Part shown: in pieces, positions 21,435-31,196 of the stretch
Layout: every line of letters begins with the position of its first letter
Position numbering within the stretch: the first letter of the stretch is position 1
Assembly (NCBI GenBank): GCA_021790935.1
Contig: JAJYFL010000015.1
Coordinates: 1-59,779 of the forward strand
DNA: 59,779 nucleotides
Reading direction: 5' to 3'
Source: a bacterium
GTDB taxonomy: Bacteria > Vulcanimicrobiota > Vulcanimicrobiia > Vulcanimicrobiales > Vulcanimicrobiaceae
Made by a program: the position numbers and the translations under genes
The notes under the pieces: model-generated
The model's database searches: none
Told to the model about the DNA's origin: nothing
The model's input: the letters and a program-made list of their open reading frames with translations, nothing else

Positions 21435-22709
21435 ATGCCCGATCGCCAATTTGGCTTCTCGACGCGCGCAATTCATGCGGGAACCCCGCCGGACCCACAG
21501 ACCGGTTCGCGCGCCGCGCCGATCTATCAGACCGCAGCATACGTCTTCGGATCGACGGATCAGGCGGCGGAGCTCTTCCAACTACGCGGCTACGGGCACA
21601 TCTACAGCCGCATCAGCAACCCCACGGTTGCGGCCTTCGAGGAACGGATCGCAAGCCTCGAAGGCGGCCTCGGCGCCGTTGCGTTCGCGAGCGGACTCGC
21701 AGCCCAGCTCTGCCTCGTGCTCTCGCTGGCGCAGTCCGGAGACCATATCGTGAGCTCGGAGAACGTCTACGGCGGAACCGTCACGCAGTTCGGCGTCACC
21801 CTCAGGCGATTGGGCATCGACGTGACCTTCGTACCCGTCGACGATCACGACGCCATACGGGCGGCCATCGGACCGCGGACGAAGATGCTCTTCGCCGAGA
21901 CCATCGGCAACCCGTCCGGCACGATCGCCGATCTCGAGCGCCTCGCCCAGATCGCGCACGACGCCGGGGTGCCGCTGGCGATCGACAACACCTTTGCATC
22001 CCCGTATCTCTGCCGCCCGATCGAGCACGGCGCAGACCTCGTGGTACACTCGGCAACCAAGTTCTTGTCGGGTCACGGCACGCTCGTCGGTGGCGTGCTC
22101 GTCGAGTCCGGCACGTTCCCATGGGGAAACGGTCGCTTTCCGATGCTCTCGGAGGCGAGCCCCGGTTATCACGGCAAGGTCTTCACCGAGACGTTCGGCG
22201 AGTATGCGTTCCTCATGCGGGCGCGCGCCGAAGTTCTGCGCGACGTCGGTGCGGTACTCTCGCCGATGGACGCGTGGCTGCTGCTGCTTGGCCTCGAGAC
22301 GCTGCCGGTTCGCATGCAGGCGCACGCTCGCAACGCCCGCGAGGTTGCACGATTCCTGAACGCGCGCGCTGAAGTCGAGTGGGTCCGTTATCCGGGCTTC
22401 GAGGACAACCCGCAACGCGCGCTGGCCGAAAAGTACCTCCCGCACGGTACAGGTTCGATCTTCACCTTCGGCATCCGCGGCGGCCGCGCCGCGGGCCGGC
22501 GATTCATCGACGCGCTGGATCTCTGGAGCCACGTCGCGAACGTTGGCGATACGAAGAGTCTGGTGATTCATCCCGCGTCCACCACCCACGCGCAGCTCAG
22601 CGACGAGGAGATGCTCAAGGCGGGCGTCGCACCGGAATCAATTCGCCTCTCGGTCGGTCTCGAAGACGTCGAGGACCTGATCTGGGATCTCGAGCGGGCG
22701 CTACGGTGA
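21435..22709 (+). CDS. metY: O-acetylhomoserine sulfhydrylase / aminocarboxypropyltransferase
   Basis: 424 aa PLP enzyme of the Cys/Met metabolism family, making homocysteine (direct sulfhydrylation) from O-acetylhomoserine. N-terminal [20 protein letters not shown]; the PLP lysine is K209 in [14 protein letters not shown]; the C-terminal [18 protein letters not shown] and [17 protein letters not shown] are typical. Its stop overlaps the GTG of the next gene. No riboswitch was recognised in the 120-bp leader shared with leuC. Confidence 0.93.
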   Translation: MPDRQFGFSTRAIHAGTPPDPQTGSRAAPIYQTAAYVFGSTDQAAELFQLRGYGHIYSRISNPTVAAFEERIASLEGGLGAVAFASGLAAQLCLVLSLAQSGDHIVSSENVYGGTVTQFGVTLRRLGIDVTFVPVDDHDAIRAAIGPRTKMLFAETIGNPSGTIADLERLAQIAHDAGVPLAIDNTFASPYLCRPIEHGADLVVHSATKFLSGHGTLVGGVLVESGTFPWGNGRFPMLSEASPGYHGKVFTETFGEYAFLMRARAEVLRDVGAVLSPMDAWLLLLGLETLPVRMQAHARNAREVARFLNARAEVEWVRYPGFEDNPQRALAEKYLPHGTGSIFTFGIRGGRAAGRRFIDALDLWSHVANVGDTKSLVIHPASTTHAQLSDEEMLKAGVAPESIRLSVGLEDVEDLIWDLERALR

Positions 22710-23185
22710 TTCTCGATACCGCCTCGCAGCTGCGCGCGCTGCTCGAAGCCGCCCAGAGCGTCGCCGTGGTCGGCGCGTCGGCCAACGAATTGCGCCCGAG
22801 TTACACCGTCTTCAGTTACCTTCGCACCAAAGGCCGCTACGACGTAACGCCGATCAATCCAACGATCGCGCAGATCGACGGCGTGAAGGCCTTCCCGTCG
22901 CTCACCGCATACGCCGCGCAGCGCGGCGCTCCCGATATCGTCGACGTCTTTCGCAAGCCGAGCGAAGTCGTCGACGTCGTGAAAGAGGCGATCGCGGCCG
23001 GTGCCAAAGCGATCTGGTTTCAATACGGTGTCATCAACGACGACGCGATCCGCCTCGCGGACGAGGCCGGTCTCGCCGTCGTCGTTGATCGCTGTTTGAA
23101 AGTGGAGTCCGCGCGCTTGGACGGCGGCCTCTCCACGAGCGGCCTCAACAGCGGCTCGATCACCAGTCGCCGCCGGAATCTGTGA
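22706..23185 (+). CDS. CoA-binding (Rossmann) domain protein, YccU-like
   Basis: 159 aa, GTG start in GTGA overlap with metY. A single CoA-binding domain: SVAVVGASANELRPSYTVF, YDVTPINPTIAQIDGVKAFPSL, DIVDVFRKPSEVVDVVKEAI, and AIWFQYGVINDDA. Members are often annotated as CoA-binding proteins linked to acyl-CoA ligases; the cellular role is unclear. The following LuxE-like gene starts immediately after its stop. Confidence 0.88.
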   Translation: MILDTASQLRALLEAAQSVAVVGASANELRPSYTVFSYLRTKGRYDVTPINPTIAQIDGVKAFPSLTAYAAQRGAPDIVDVFRKPSEVVDVVKEAIAAGAKAIWFQYGVINDDAIRLADEAGLAVVVDRCLKVESARLDGGLSTSGLNSGSITSRRRNL

Positions 23186-24301
23186 ATGCCCGGCTCCTAT
23201 AGCCGCGACACGGCAGAACTCGACGCGGAGATCCTGCAGGCGATCGGCGCCTGGCACGTACGCGGGCGGCAGCTCGCCGACGCAGAGTTCGACGATCTCG
23301 CGCTGCGCATCCTCGCGTACCAATTGCGCTACAATCTGCCGTACGCGCGCTACTGTGCGAGCCTAGGCGTCAGCGGCCGATCGCTGCCGGCAACGTGGGA
23401 GGCGATCCCGGCCGTGCCGGCCGCCGCTTATAAAGAAGCGGCCCTCTGCACCTTCGATCCGGCCGCTGCCGCGCTCGCCTTCGAAACCTCGGGCACGACG
23501 AGCGGCACCGGCGGCCGCCATTACATGGAAAAGCGCGATCTCTACGACGCCGCACTGCTGGCGGGCTTCGACCGCTTCATGCTGCCCGACGCCGCGCGCT
23601 TGCGTTACTTCAACCTCGTCCCCAACCCCCACGACCGCCCGGAGAGTTCCCTCGGCTATATGATGGCGCGGGTCGCAGCCGGCCGTGGCGACGGCGAGAC
23701 GGGCTGGTACCTGCGCGGCGACCGCCTCTTCGCCGATGCGTTCGTCGCCGATATCGCCGACGCCATCGAGCGCGAGCAGCCGGCCTGCATCGCCGGGACC
23801 GCATTCGCGCTCGTGCGGCTGCTCGACGATCTCGAGCGGCGCGATCGCGTCTTCCGCTTGCCGGCCGGATCGCGCATCATGGAGACCGGCAGTTTCAAAG
23901 GCCGCGCGCGCTTCGTAGAACGCGGCGAGTTCTACCGGAGGCTCGCCGCATCTTTCGGCATCTCCGAGGATCGCGTCGTCGCCGAATACGGCATGACCGA
24001 GCTCACGAGCCAATATTACGATCGCGACCCGGGCGGGCCGGGTGGACGCGTCAAGGCGGCGGCACCGTGGCTGCGCTCGCGCGTCGTCGGGCCGGATGGC
24101 CGGCGCCTGCCGCGCGGCACGGTGGGCGCCCTCGTACACGTCGATCTCGCCAACCGCTCCTCGTGCGTAGCCGTCGCGACGGAGGATCTGGGCGTCGAAG
24201 CCGACGGAGGCATCGTGCTGCTCGGACGGGAGCGCGGCGCGCAACTGCGCGGCTGCTCGCTCGACGCCGAAGCGCTCCTCGCGGCCGGCGACGGCGCGTG
24301 A
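23186..24301 (+). CDS. LuxE-like acyl-protein synthetase/ligase
   Basis: 371 aa, the length of LuxE (acyl-protein synthetase family, ANL superfamily). Adenylate-binding motif FETSGTTSGTGG (about residues 93-104), then YFNLVPNPHDRPESSLGYMM, RIMETGSFKGR, and EYGMTELTSQYYD. In luminous bacteria LuxE activates a fatty acid and passes the acyl group to the LuxC reductase, and here a LuxC homologue follows with a GTGA overlap. No luxAB is nearby, so bioluminescence is not implied. Acid substrate unknown. Confidence 0.85.
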   Translation: MPGSYSRDTAELDAEILQAIGAWHVRGRQLADAEFDDLALRILAYQLRYNLPYARYCASLGVSGRSLPATWEAIPAVPAAAYKEAALCTFDPAAAALAFETSGTTSGTGGRHYMEKRDLYDAALLAGFDRFMLPDAARLRYFNLVPNPHDRPESSLGYMMARVAAGRGDGETGWYLRGDRLFADAFVADIADAIEREQPACIAGTAFALVRLLDDLERRDRVFRLPAGSRIMETGSFKGRARFVERGEFYRRLAASFGISEDRVVAEYGMTELTSQYYDRDPGGPGGRVKAAAPWLRSRVVGPDGRRLPRGTVGALVHVDLANRSSCVAVATEDLGVEADGGIVLLGRERGAQLRGCSLDAEALLAAGDGA

Positions 24302-25521
24302 CGCTGCGCGCGCTGCCCGCCCGCACCATCGTGCGCGCGATCGCCGCTGCCGCGCGCCGCTGGCGCGACGCCGATTTCGCACCGCACGCGCAGCTCGCTG
24401 CGGCGGTTGCGGCGCGCACGGGCTACGCGCGTTCGGCCGTCGAGTACGCATTCGACGCCCTCTTCGCACCGATGACCGAGGCGGCGTTGCTCTCGGCGAT
24501 CGCGGGCGAACTGGGCTGCGTCGAAGCGTTGGACGGTTTCGTGCGCCGCGAGGGGCGGCCGGCGGCATGGGCCGCTCCGATCGGCCGCGTCTGCGTGATC
24601 GCGTCGCGGACGACGATCGGCGTAGCACTTCCGGCAGCGGCATTCGCGCTCTGCGCCAAGTGCGAGGTCGAAGTAAAGGACCGCGAGGACGGGCTCGCCG
24701 CGGCGTTCTTCCGAACGCTCGCCGCCGAACTCCCTCAACTTGCCGGAGCCGCGCGCGCTCGGCCTTGGAGTTCCGTCGAAGCGTCCGCGCAGGATCTCGC
24801 GAGCTTTGACGCGGTCGTGGCGTTCGGCCGGACCGAAACGCTCGCGACCGTTCGCAACGCCTGCGCACCGCAGGCGCGGTTCGTCGGCTACGGCAGCCGC
24901 GCGAGCGCGGGATACGTCTGCGTGGAGACGCTGAGCGACGAACTGCGGGCGGAGGCCATCGCCGCCGGTGCGGCCCGCGATCTCGTGCTCTACGATTCGG
25001 AGGGATGCCTCTCCCTGCACGCGCTCTTTGCCGAACGCGGCGGAGGGATATCACCGTTCGAGTTCGCGGCCATGCTCGGGCGCGCGGCCCGGTGCGCGAC
25101 GCTCGAGTTTCCAGCCGCGCAAACCGATCCCGCAATTCTGGCCGCTCGCGGCGCCGCGCGCGATCTCGCGGAGTTTCGCGCGGCGGCCGGTACGGGCGCG
25201 GCGTTCGCGAACGACGCCGTCGATTACGCCATCCTCTTCGATCCCCTCCGGGAGGCGCCGCCGCTCTTCATCCCGCGCACGCTCGGCGTGATCCCGGTCG
25301 AGGGCCCGGCCGAAGCGCTGGAGTACCTGCGGCGGCACGGCCTCGAGCTCGAAGGGTTTGCACTCTCCGAGGCGCGCCCGGATCTCGTGCGTCTGGCAAG
25401 CGATGCGGGCGCCGTCCGCTTGACGCGTTTCGGCGAACTTCAACGTCCTCCGATCGGCGGCAACCACGGGGGGCGCCCGCGTGTTGTCGAGTTCGTCCGA
25501 TGGATCGACAACGAACTGTGA
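24298..25521 (+). CDS. LuxC-like acyl-CoA/acyl-protein reductase
   Basis: 407 aa, GTG start in GTGA overlap. Belongs to the aldehyde-dehydrogenase-fold LuxC family that reduces activated acyl groups to aldehydes with NADPH. Visible: RVCVIASRTTIGVALPAAAFAL, FVGYGSRASAGYV, and the catalytic cysteine C237 in YDSEGCLSLHALF. The C-terminus ends VVEFVRWIDNEL. Its partners suggest the aldehyde is passed to the downstream aminotransferase (inference). Confidence 0.85.
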   Translation: MTLRALPARTIVRAIAAAARRWRDADFAPHAQLAAAVAARTGYARSAVEYAFDALFAPMTEAALLSAIAGELGCVEALDGFVRREGRPAAWAAPIGRVCVIASRTTIGVALPAAAFALCAKCEVEVKDREDGLAAAFFRTLAAELPQLAGAARARPWSSVEASAQDLASFDAVVAFGRTETLATVRNACAPQARFVGYGSRASAGYVCVETLSDELRAEAIAAGAARDLVLYDSEGCLSLHALFAERGGGISPFEFAAMLGRAARCATLEFPAAQTDPAILAARGAARDLAEFRAAAGTGAAFANDAVDYAILFDPLREAPPLFIPRTLGVIPVEGPAEALEYLRRHGLELEGFALSEARPDLVRLASDAGAVRLTRFGELQRPPIGGNHGGRPRVVEFVRWIDNEL

Positions 25522-26858
25522 ACGACGACGCGTTCGAGCACCTCCGCACCACCGTACCCGGCGCGCGAACCAACGCGCTGATGCCGGCTCTGCGCCGCTA
25601 CGAATCGCACAACGTCACATACGTGGATCGCGACACGCCCGTCTTTTGGGAGTCGGCGCAGGGCGCGACCGTCACCGATGTAGACGGCAATCGCTACATC
25701 GACCTCACGGCCGCATTCGGCGTAGCCAATACCGGCCACAGCAACGCGCGCGTCGCCTCCGCGATCCACGATCAGGCTCGGCGTTTGATGCACGCGATGG
25801 GCGACGTGCACCCAACCGAAGTCAAGGTGAAGTTGCTCGAAACGCTCGCCACGATCGCGCCCCCCGGCCTCACGAAGACGTTTCTCGCTTCCTCGGGTTC
25901 CGAAGCGGTCGAGGCCGCGCTCAAGACGGCGATGCTCGCCACGGGAAAGCCGTCGTTCGCCGCGTTCGGCGGCGCGTACCACGGGCTCTCGTTCGGAACC
26001 CTCGAAATCGCCGGCATCGAGAAGTTTCGCGCGCCGTTCGCGGGCGCTTTGCGCAATCGGGCGTTGCAACTTGCCTATCCGCGCGCAACCGCCGCACTCG
26101 ACGAAGGCGCAGCCGCGGCACTTGACCAGACGCGCAGCGCGCTGCGCGGCCGCGACGACCTCGCGGCAGTCGTCGTCGAGCCGCTGCTGGGCCGAGGCGG
26201 CTGCATCGTTCCGCCGAAGGGCTATCTCGCCGGTCTGCGCGCGCTCTGCGACGAGATGCGCATCCTCTTGATCTTCGACGAGATCTACACCGGTTTCGGC
26301 CGCACGGGCACGATGTTCGCAGCGCAGCACGAGGGCGTTGTCCCGGACATTCTCTGCGCCGGCAAGGCGATGGCCAACGGCTTCCCCATCTCTGCGACGA
26401 TCGCCAAACCCCAGATCATGGATGCATGGCCGGTATCGCGCGGCGAGGCATTGCACACCTCTACGTATCTCGGGAACCCGATGGGCTGCGCCGCCGCGCT
26501 CGCCAACATCGCCGAGATCCAACGGCTCGATCTCCCGGCACGCGCGAGCCGACTGGGATTGGCTCTCGCCTCGCGCCTCGACGCATTGCGCGCGAGCGGC
26601 CACGTCACCGGCGTGCGTGGGCGCGGCTTGATGTGGGGCGTCGAGCTGCGCGACGGCGCATCCGCCGAACGCGTCGTGAAGGCGGCGCTCAAGGCAGGCG
26701 TCATCGTGCTGCAGGCCGGCCCCGATGGTAACGTCCTCTCGATCACGCCGCCGCTCGTCATAACGCAACGGCAGCTCTTCCGCGCAATCGAGATCCTGGC
26801 CGATTGCATTGAGGCAACGCCCTTCGACAGGCTCAGGATAACAGAAGGAGGCGATTAG
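25518..26858 (+). CDS. Class III PLP aminotransferase
   Basis: 446 aa from the GTG overlapping the LuxC-like stop; an ATG 18 nt earlier is possible. 4-Aminobutyrate/glutamate-semialdehyde-type fold: SSGSEAVEAALKTAM, AYHGLSFGTL, LIFDEIYTGFGRTG, PLP lysine K283 in CAGKAMANGFP, and HTSTYLGNPMGCAAAL. Likely converts an aldehyde to an amine (or the reverse). The final codons (PFDRLRITEGGD) are encoded by a dispersed repeat unit (26820-26842), so the native C-terminus was probably shorter. Confidence 0.93.
   Translation: MNDDAFEHLRTTVPGARTNALMPALRRYESHNVTYVDRDTPVFWESAQGATVTDVDGNRYIDLTAAFGVANTGHSNARVASAIHDQARRLMHAMGDVHPTEVKVKLLETLATIAPPGLTKTFLASSGSEAVEAALKTAMLATGKPSFAAFGGAYHGLSFGTLEIAGIEKFRAPFAGALRNRALQLAYPRATAALDEGAAAALDQTRSALRGRDDLAAVVVEPLLGRGGCIVPPKGYLAGLRALCDEMRILLIFDEIYTGFGRTGTMFAAQHEGVVPDILCAGKAMANGFPISATIAKPQIMDAWPVSRGEALHTSTYLGNPMGCAAALANIAEIQRLDLPARASRLGLALASRLDALRASGHVTGVRGRGLMWGVELRDGASAERVVKAALKAGVIVLQAGPDGNVLSITPPLVITQRQLFRAIEILADCIEATPFDRLRITEGGD
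26820..26842 (+). repeat. REP-like unit embedded in the aminotransferase 3' end
   Basis: CCTTCGACAGGCTCAGGATAAC, the same unit as at 11298-11319 (and inverse of 11367-11388), with small differences. It encodes the last residues of the aminotransferase and is followed by AGAAGGAGG, the ribosome-binding site of the next gene. Confidence 0.75.
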
Positions 26859-26859
26859 G

Positions 26860-27891
26860 ATGACGCGCGTGCTGAGAGTAGGTATCGTCGGATCGGGCTT
26901 CGGCGTGGTGGCGCACTTGCCGGCCGTCGCGGCGCACCCCGGTTTGAAACCGGTGGCGCTGGCCTCGCCCAACCGGGCCGCGGCGGTCGCGCGGGAAGGC
27001 CGCATCCCAAATGCGTTCCGCAGCTGCGCCGAGATGGTCGCGGGCTGCGAACTCGACGCCGTTATCGTGGCCTCGCCGCCGTTCGCGCATTACGACGACG
27101 TCCTAGCCGCCCTGGCAGCCGGCAAGCACGTCCTGTGCGAGAAGCCCTTCGCCCTCGACGTCGCGCAAGCCGAGGCGATGCTGGCAGCCTCGCGCGGGGC
27201 CGGAACGGCTTGCGGCATCGCGCACGAGTTCCGCTGGGTACCGCAGCGCGCGGCGATCAAGGAGCTCATCGTAAACGGCCACCTGGATCCGCTGCGCGAG
27301 TTGGAACTCACGCAGTTGAGCGGCATGCGCCGCGCCTCCCACGAACGCGAGAACGGCTGGATCTTTCGGAAAGCGACCGGCGGCGGCGTCGCCGGTGCGC
27401 TGCTCTCGCACCTCGTCGACACGGCGAATTGGTGGGCCGGCCGGGCTCCGCTGCGCAGCACCGGATACCTCCGCACGGCGAATCCGGTCCGGCATGGCCC
27501 CGGAGGCGCCTTCACGACCGATGTGGACGATGGTTCTTTCGCACTCCTGGATTACGGTGAGGGCCTGATCGCGCGCATCACCGTCGATGCAACGACGGCG
27601 GTCGATTCCCTTACGCTCGGCGCGCACGCGGAGAACCGCACGGCCATCGCGAGCGGGACGAGTTTGGACGAGATGCGCCTCTTCGCCGTCGACCAAGGCG
27701 AGACGTCTGAACTCGAATGCACCTCGTCGCCCTACGCGCGTTTTGCATCGCTCGGCGGCAACGTGCCGTTGCTCATGCAGCTCTACGACGAATGGATCTT
27801 GCAGATTCGGACCGGTGCGAGCGCGTTGCCGGCCTTCTCCGAAGGTGTACAGACCCAGCGCACGCTGGCGGCGGTCGGCTACGGCGTTTAG
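26860..27891 (+). CDS. Gfo/Idh/MocA family NAD(P)-dependent oxidoreductase
   Basis: 343 aa. The Rossmann N-terminus VGIVGSGFGVVAHLPAVAAH, the AVIVASPPFAHYDDVLAAL segment, and the signature HVLCEKPFALD mark the family; the C-terminal sheet domain has GGGVAGALLSHLVDTANWW. Acts on sugars or related polyols; substrate unknown. Strong AGAAGGAGG site upstream; last gene of the metY-to-oxidoreductase run and convergent (4-bp overlap) with the phosphatase gene. Confidence 0.92.
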   Translation: MTRVLRVGIVGSGFGVVAHLPAVAAHPGLKPVALASPNRAAAVAREGRIPNAFRSCAEMVAGCELDAVIVASPPFAHYDDVLAALAAGKHVLCEKPFALDVAQAEAMLAASRGAGTACGIAHEFRWVPQRAAIKELIVNGHLDPLRELELTQLSGMRRASHERENGWIFRKATGGGVAGALLSHLVDTANWWAGRAPLRSTGYLRTANPVRHGPGGAFTTDVDDGSFALLDYGEGLIARITVDATTAVDSLTLGAHAENRTAIASGTSLDEMRLFAVDQGETSELECTSSPYARFASLGGNVPLLMQLYDEWILQIRTGASALPAFSEGVQTQRTLAAVGYGV

Positions 27892-29543
27892 CCCGAGGTG
27901 AAGATAGCGCTGACGCGCAGGGCTAGGATCGCCGTGTCGTCGGTGTGGGTCGGGTTGACGACGACCCGGCGATAGATCGCGAGCGCCGGATTGGGCGACG
28001 GCTCTCGTACCTCCGCTCGCATCGCTTCTCGCAGCGCGCGTTCGCCCTCCAAAGCGTCGCGATCGAACTCCGTCAAACCGTCGGTGTAAAAGACCGTGAG
28101 CGAGCCCGGCGGCAGCAGCGACGTGCATGCCGTACCGGGGGACTCATGCCGCATGCCGAGCGGAAGACCCTCGGCGTCCAGGCTGCGAATCTCCCCGGTG
28201 GGCAGGCAGACGAGCGGCGCCGGATGGCCCGCCGTGCTGTATGCGATCGTGCGGGTTCGTGGATCGTAGATGCCGCAACCGGCGGTTGCAATCCACTCCG
28301 GGCGCTGCATGCGCAGCAGCCGGTCGGCATGCTCCAATGCAGCTGAGGGATCGCGGCCGTCGATCGCCGCGGAGCGTAGCGCCTGGCGAATCTCGCCCAT
28401 CACGATCGCCGCATCCAAGCCGTGCCCGACGACGTCGCCGATAGAGAGCGCGACCCGTCCGTCGGGAAGCGCGAACGCGTCGTACCAATCGCCGCCGACG
28501 TGAACGCCGACGGCGGCAGGCACGTACGCCGACGTAAAGACGGTGCCCTCGCTCACCGGCAGATCGCGCGGTAGAATCGCCTCTTGAAGCGTCTTCGCTA
28601 CGTGGTGCTCGCGCTGATACCGCAGTGCGTTTTCGAGCGCCGCTGCCGCGCGATGCGCGATCTCGGCGTACAGCGGCAACTCACTCTGATGCAACCGCCG
28701 ATTCCGCGAGACGCAACCGAAACTGATGGCGCCGATGCTGCGCCCGTGCGCGCGCAGCGGAACCACCAGCGCCGAGCGCAGGCCCAACGCGCGCAACAGC
28801 TCGTAATGTTCCGGGTTCGGAGCCGAAGCGAGCAGCATCGCGTCGGTCACCTCCGGCATGAAGACGGGCTCGCCGGCGCGCAGCATCGCTGCGACGGCCG
28901 GATCGGTTGTACGCAGCGGAAAGCGTTCGTGAATCCGGCGCAGGAGATCGGCATGGGAGGGCCGCGCATGCGCGATCGCAAGCGGCCGCAGCACCTCGCC
29001 CTCGACGGCGACGACTTGGCAGTAGTCGGCGAGTGCCGGCACGACGGCGTGGGCGAGATTGTGCATGAGGAGGCTCGGGTCAAGCGATTCCCCGAGCGAT
29101 CGCCCGAGCTGCGCTAGAATCCGCAGTATATCTTCGGCGCGCTTCTGATCGTGAATGTCGGTGCACGTCCCGAACCATTTGACGATGCGCCCATCGGTCG
29201 ACCGCAACGGAACGGCGCGAGCTAAGAACCAGCGATAGGCCCCGTCGTACCGCCGGATGCGGAACTCGGCGTCAAAAAGATCCCCCGAGGCGAGCGTCTC
29301 CCGACGCTTGGCAAGCATCGGCGGGAGATCGTCGGGATGCACCGCAGCCTGCCAGCCGTCTCCGAGGCACCGCTCGAGCGTCATGCCCGTATACTCGAAC
29401 CAGCGCGTATTGAAGTAGGCGGCCCGGCCGCGCACGGTTGCGCTCCAGACGATCTGCGGAATCGCTTCGGCGAGCAGTCGGTACTCGCCGGTCAATTCAA
29501 ACGGCACAAGCGGCTGTGCTGCAGATCTACGGGCTCGGGTCAC
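27888..29543 (-). CDS. PAS-GAF-SpoIIE/RsbU-type PP2C phosphatase
   Basis: 551 aa from GTG 29543 (AAGGCGG upstream). A PAS domain with PAC (about 20-135; LLAEAIPQIVWSATVRGRA, EFRIRRYDGAYRWFLARAVP) is followed by GAF (about 150-310) and a C-terminal PP2C domain: VGVHVGGDWYDAF, SIGDVVGHGLDAAIVMG, and LTVFYTDGLTEFDRDALEG. RsbU relatives dephosphorylate anti-anti-sigma factors in response to signals sensed by PAS/GAF. No RsbV/RsbW partner is encoded here. Overlaps the S8 peptidase gene by 17 bp. Confidence 0.9.
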   Translation of the reverse strand: MTRARRSAAQPLVPFELTGEYRLLAEAIPQIVWSATVRGRAAYFNTRWFEYTGMTLERCLGDGWQAAVHPDDLPPMLAKRRETLASGDLFDAEFRIRRYDGAYRWFLARAVPLRSTDGRIVKWFGTCTDIHDQKRAEDILRILAQLGRSLGESLDPSLLMHNLAHAVVPALADYCQVVAVEGEVLRPLAIAHARPSHADLLRRIHERFPLRTTDPAVAAMLRAGEPVFMPEVTDAMLLASAPNPEHYELLRALGLRSALVVPLRAHGRSIGAISFGCVSRNRRLHQSELPLYAEIAHRAAAALENALRYQREHHVAKTLQEAILPRDLPVSEGTVFTSAYVPAAVGVHVGGDWYDAFALPDGRVALSIGDVVGHGLDAAIVMGEIRQALRSAAIDGRDPSAALEHADRLLRMQRPEWIATAGCGIYDPRTRTIAYSTAGHPAPLVCLPTGEIRSLDAEGLPLGMRHESPGTACTSLLPPGSLTVFYTDGLTEFDRDALEGERALREAMRAEVREPSPNPALAIYRRVVVNPTHTDDTAILALRVSAIFTSG

Positions 29544-31158
29544 CCACCGCCTTCGCGAGCGCGTGGTAGACGTCCAGTCTTCCACAGCCCTGTTTTGGAT
29601 CGTTGATGTTGTCGGCGGTCGAGCAGAGATCCGAGAATACCTGCGCCGCCGGCACGCCAACACCTAGGAGTAACGCCGCCGCACCTGCGACGTGGGGCGC
29701 AGCCTGCGACGTTCCCGCGATCAAGACGCGGCAGTCGGGCGTTCCCGTACCGGATGGGTAGTCGCCGGTGCAGTTCGCGCTCGAATCCAAACTCGAATCG
29801 ATGTTCTCGATCCAATGGAGGTCGTCGATGTCCGTATTGCTCGACGGGTCGCCGCCCGGGGCGACGAGCCCCCACTGTGGATTCGATGCGTCGTAGTTCG
29901 AGTACGAGGCGACGTCCTCCGTAGTAGGCGCTGTTGCGTCGTTGAGCGCCGAGGCGCCGACCGCGATCACGCCGATGTTCCCCGCCGGACAGTCGAGCGT
30001 GCTGCTGGTTTCGTTGCCCGCCGCTGCGACCACGACGACTCCCGCCGCGATCGCGTTCTCGATCGCATTCGATTCCGTCGGATCGGTCTGCGCGCAGGTC
30101 TGCCCTGAGTTCGGTGGAGATCCCAGGCTCAGGTTGATAACCCCCGCGCCGTTCGCCACCGCATTGGTGATGGCGCTGGCCTCGTCCGCGGTGTTCGCCT
30201 GGCATTGGGTGTTGGTCGAGCCCGGCGCGCAGCCGCCCGTCGGGGGAGTCGGGAAGATGCGGTAGATCATCAGCGGCGTGTTGTAGCCTGCGCCCGCGAA
30301 GCCGAGCGCGTTATCCGTGCCGGCGGCCGCGATGCCCGCGACGTTGGTGCCGTGACCGTCGTAATCGGTGACGTACTGGCTCTGGGTCGCGACGCCGTTG
30401 AGGGTGATGTAGCATTGCGTGTAGACGACCTTACCGCTACCGAGTTCCGGTTGCGTGAGATCCGCCCCGGTGTCCACGATCGCGATCGGCGGCCCTTTGA
30501 TCGCGCCGGGATAGATCTTGCCGGTCGTGTTCGCCTGGCTGTACCCCCAGGCTTGCCCGAGGCCGATCACGTGCATATCCCATTGGCCGGGAATCCCCGC
30601 CGCCTCGTAGTACGGTCCCGTGGTCGGCGGGAAACCGTCGTAGTATGGATCGTTCGGCACGAGCGCCGTCGTTGAAAGCGCCTGCCGGTACGAGATCCGC
30701 GAGACGCTGCGGACGCCGGGCGCCGCCGTTAGGCGAGCCATCATCGCGGCGAGCTGCCCAGGGGCGACGTGAAGGATCTGGGTCACGGTGCCGAGGTGCG
30801 TGAAGCGCAGCTCGCGCACGACCCGTACGTTCGCCGCGGATTCAACGCTTCTGGCGCCGGTGAGGGACGACTGCGCCGAGCTCACGGCAAGCATATCCGG
30901 AACGTACCCGAGGCGCGCGGCCGCTCCGGGCGCCCGCCGCGCGCCCGCGCTGCCGGCGGCGCTACGGGATGCGAAAGACATCGGGGTGGCGCCGCTGCTC
31001 GGGCACCCGGCAGCCGGCGGCGGCGGCGGCTGCGTTGGCATCGGCGTCGGCACCGGAGAGCTCCCTCCCCCGCCACCGCCGCAGGCAGCCAGCGCCAGCG
31101 TCGCCATCACGGCCAGGGCCTTCATTCGAACGATCGGTTTCACGACTGCGCACCTCAT
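29527..31158 (-). CDS. Subtilisin-like (S8) peptidase, lipoprotein
   Basis: 543 aa from the ATG 31156-31158. Lipobox LALAAC gives Cys26, then a Gly run and Pro-rich linker. A putative propeptide (about 60-165; RELRFTHLGTVTQILHV) precedes the catalytic domain with Asp (IAIVDTGADLTQPELG), His (YDGHGTNVAGIAAAG) and Ser (IAGTSQAAPHVAGAAAL) plus VVVVAAAGNETSS. Extracellular protease. ATG 31125 (MKALAVMATL) is an alternative start. Confidence 0.92.
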   Translation of the reverse strand: MRCAVVKPIVRMKALAVMATLALAACGGGGGGSSPVPTPMPTQPPPPPAAGCPSSGATPMSFASRSAAGSAGARRAPGAAARLGYVPDMLAVSSAQSSLTGARSVESAANVRVVRELRFTHLGTVTQILHVAPGQLAAMMARLTAAPGVRSVSRISYRQALSTTALVPNDPYYDGFPPTTGPYYEAAGIPGQWDMHVIGLGQAWGYSQANTTGKIYPGAIKGPPIAIVDTGADLTQPELGSGKVVYTQCYITLNGVATQSQYVTDYDGHGTNVAGIAAAGTDNALGFAGAGYNTPLMIYRIFPTPPTGGCAPGSTNTQCQANTADEASAITNAVANGAGVINLSLGSPPNSGQTCAQTDPTESNAIENAIAAGVVVVAAAGNETSSTLDCPAGNIGVIAVGASALNDATAPTTEDVASYSNYDASNPQWGLVAPGGDPSSNTDIDDLHWIENIDSSLDSSANCTGDYPSGTGTPDCRVLIAGTSQAAPHVAGAAALLLGVGVPAAQVFSDLCSTADNINDPKQGCGRLDVYHALAKAVGDPSP

Positions 31159-31196
31159 AGTTGCCTGGCACTCCGGGCCTTCGGTAGTTACGTTAG

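Noticed and set aside
23186-25521. Bioluminescence operon
   Set aside because: LuxE- and LuxC-like genes are present but no luxA, luxB or luxD is encoded; families of this type also serve other acid reductions.
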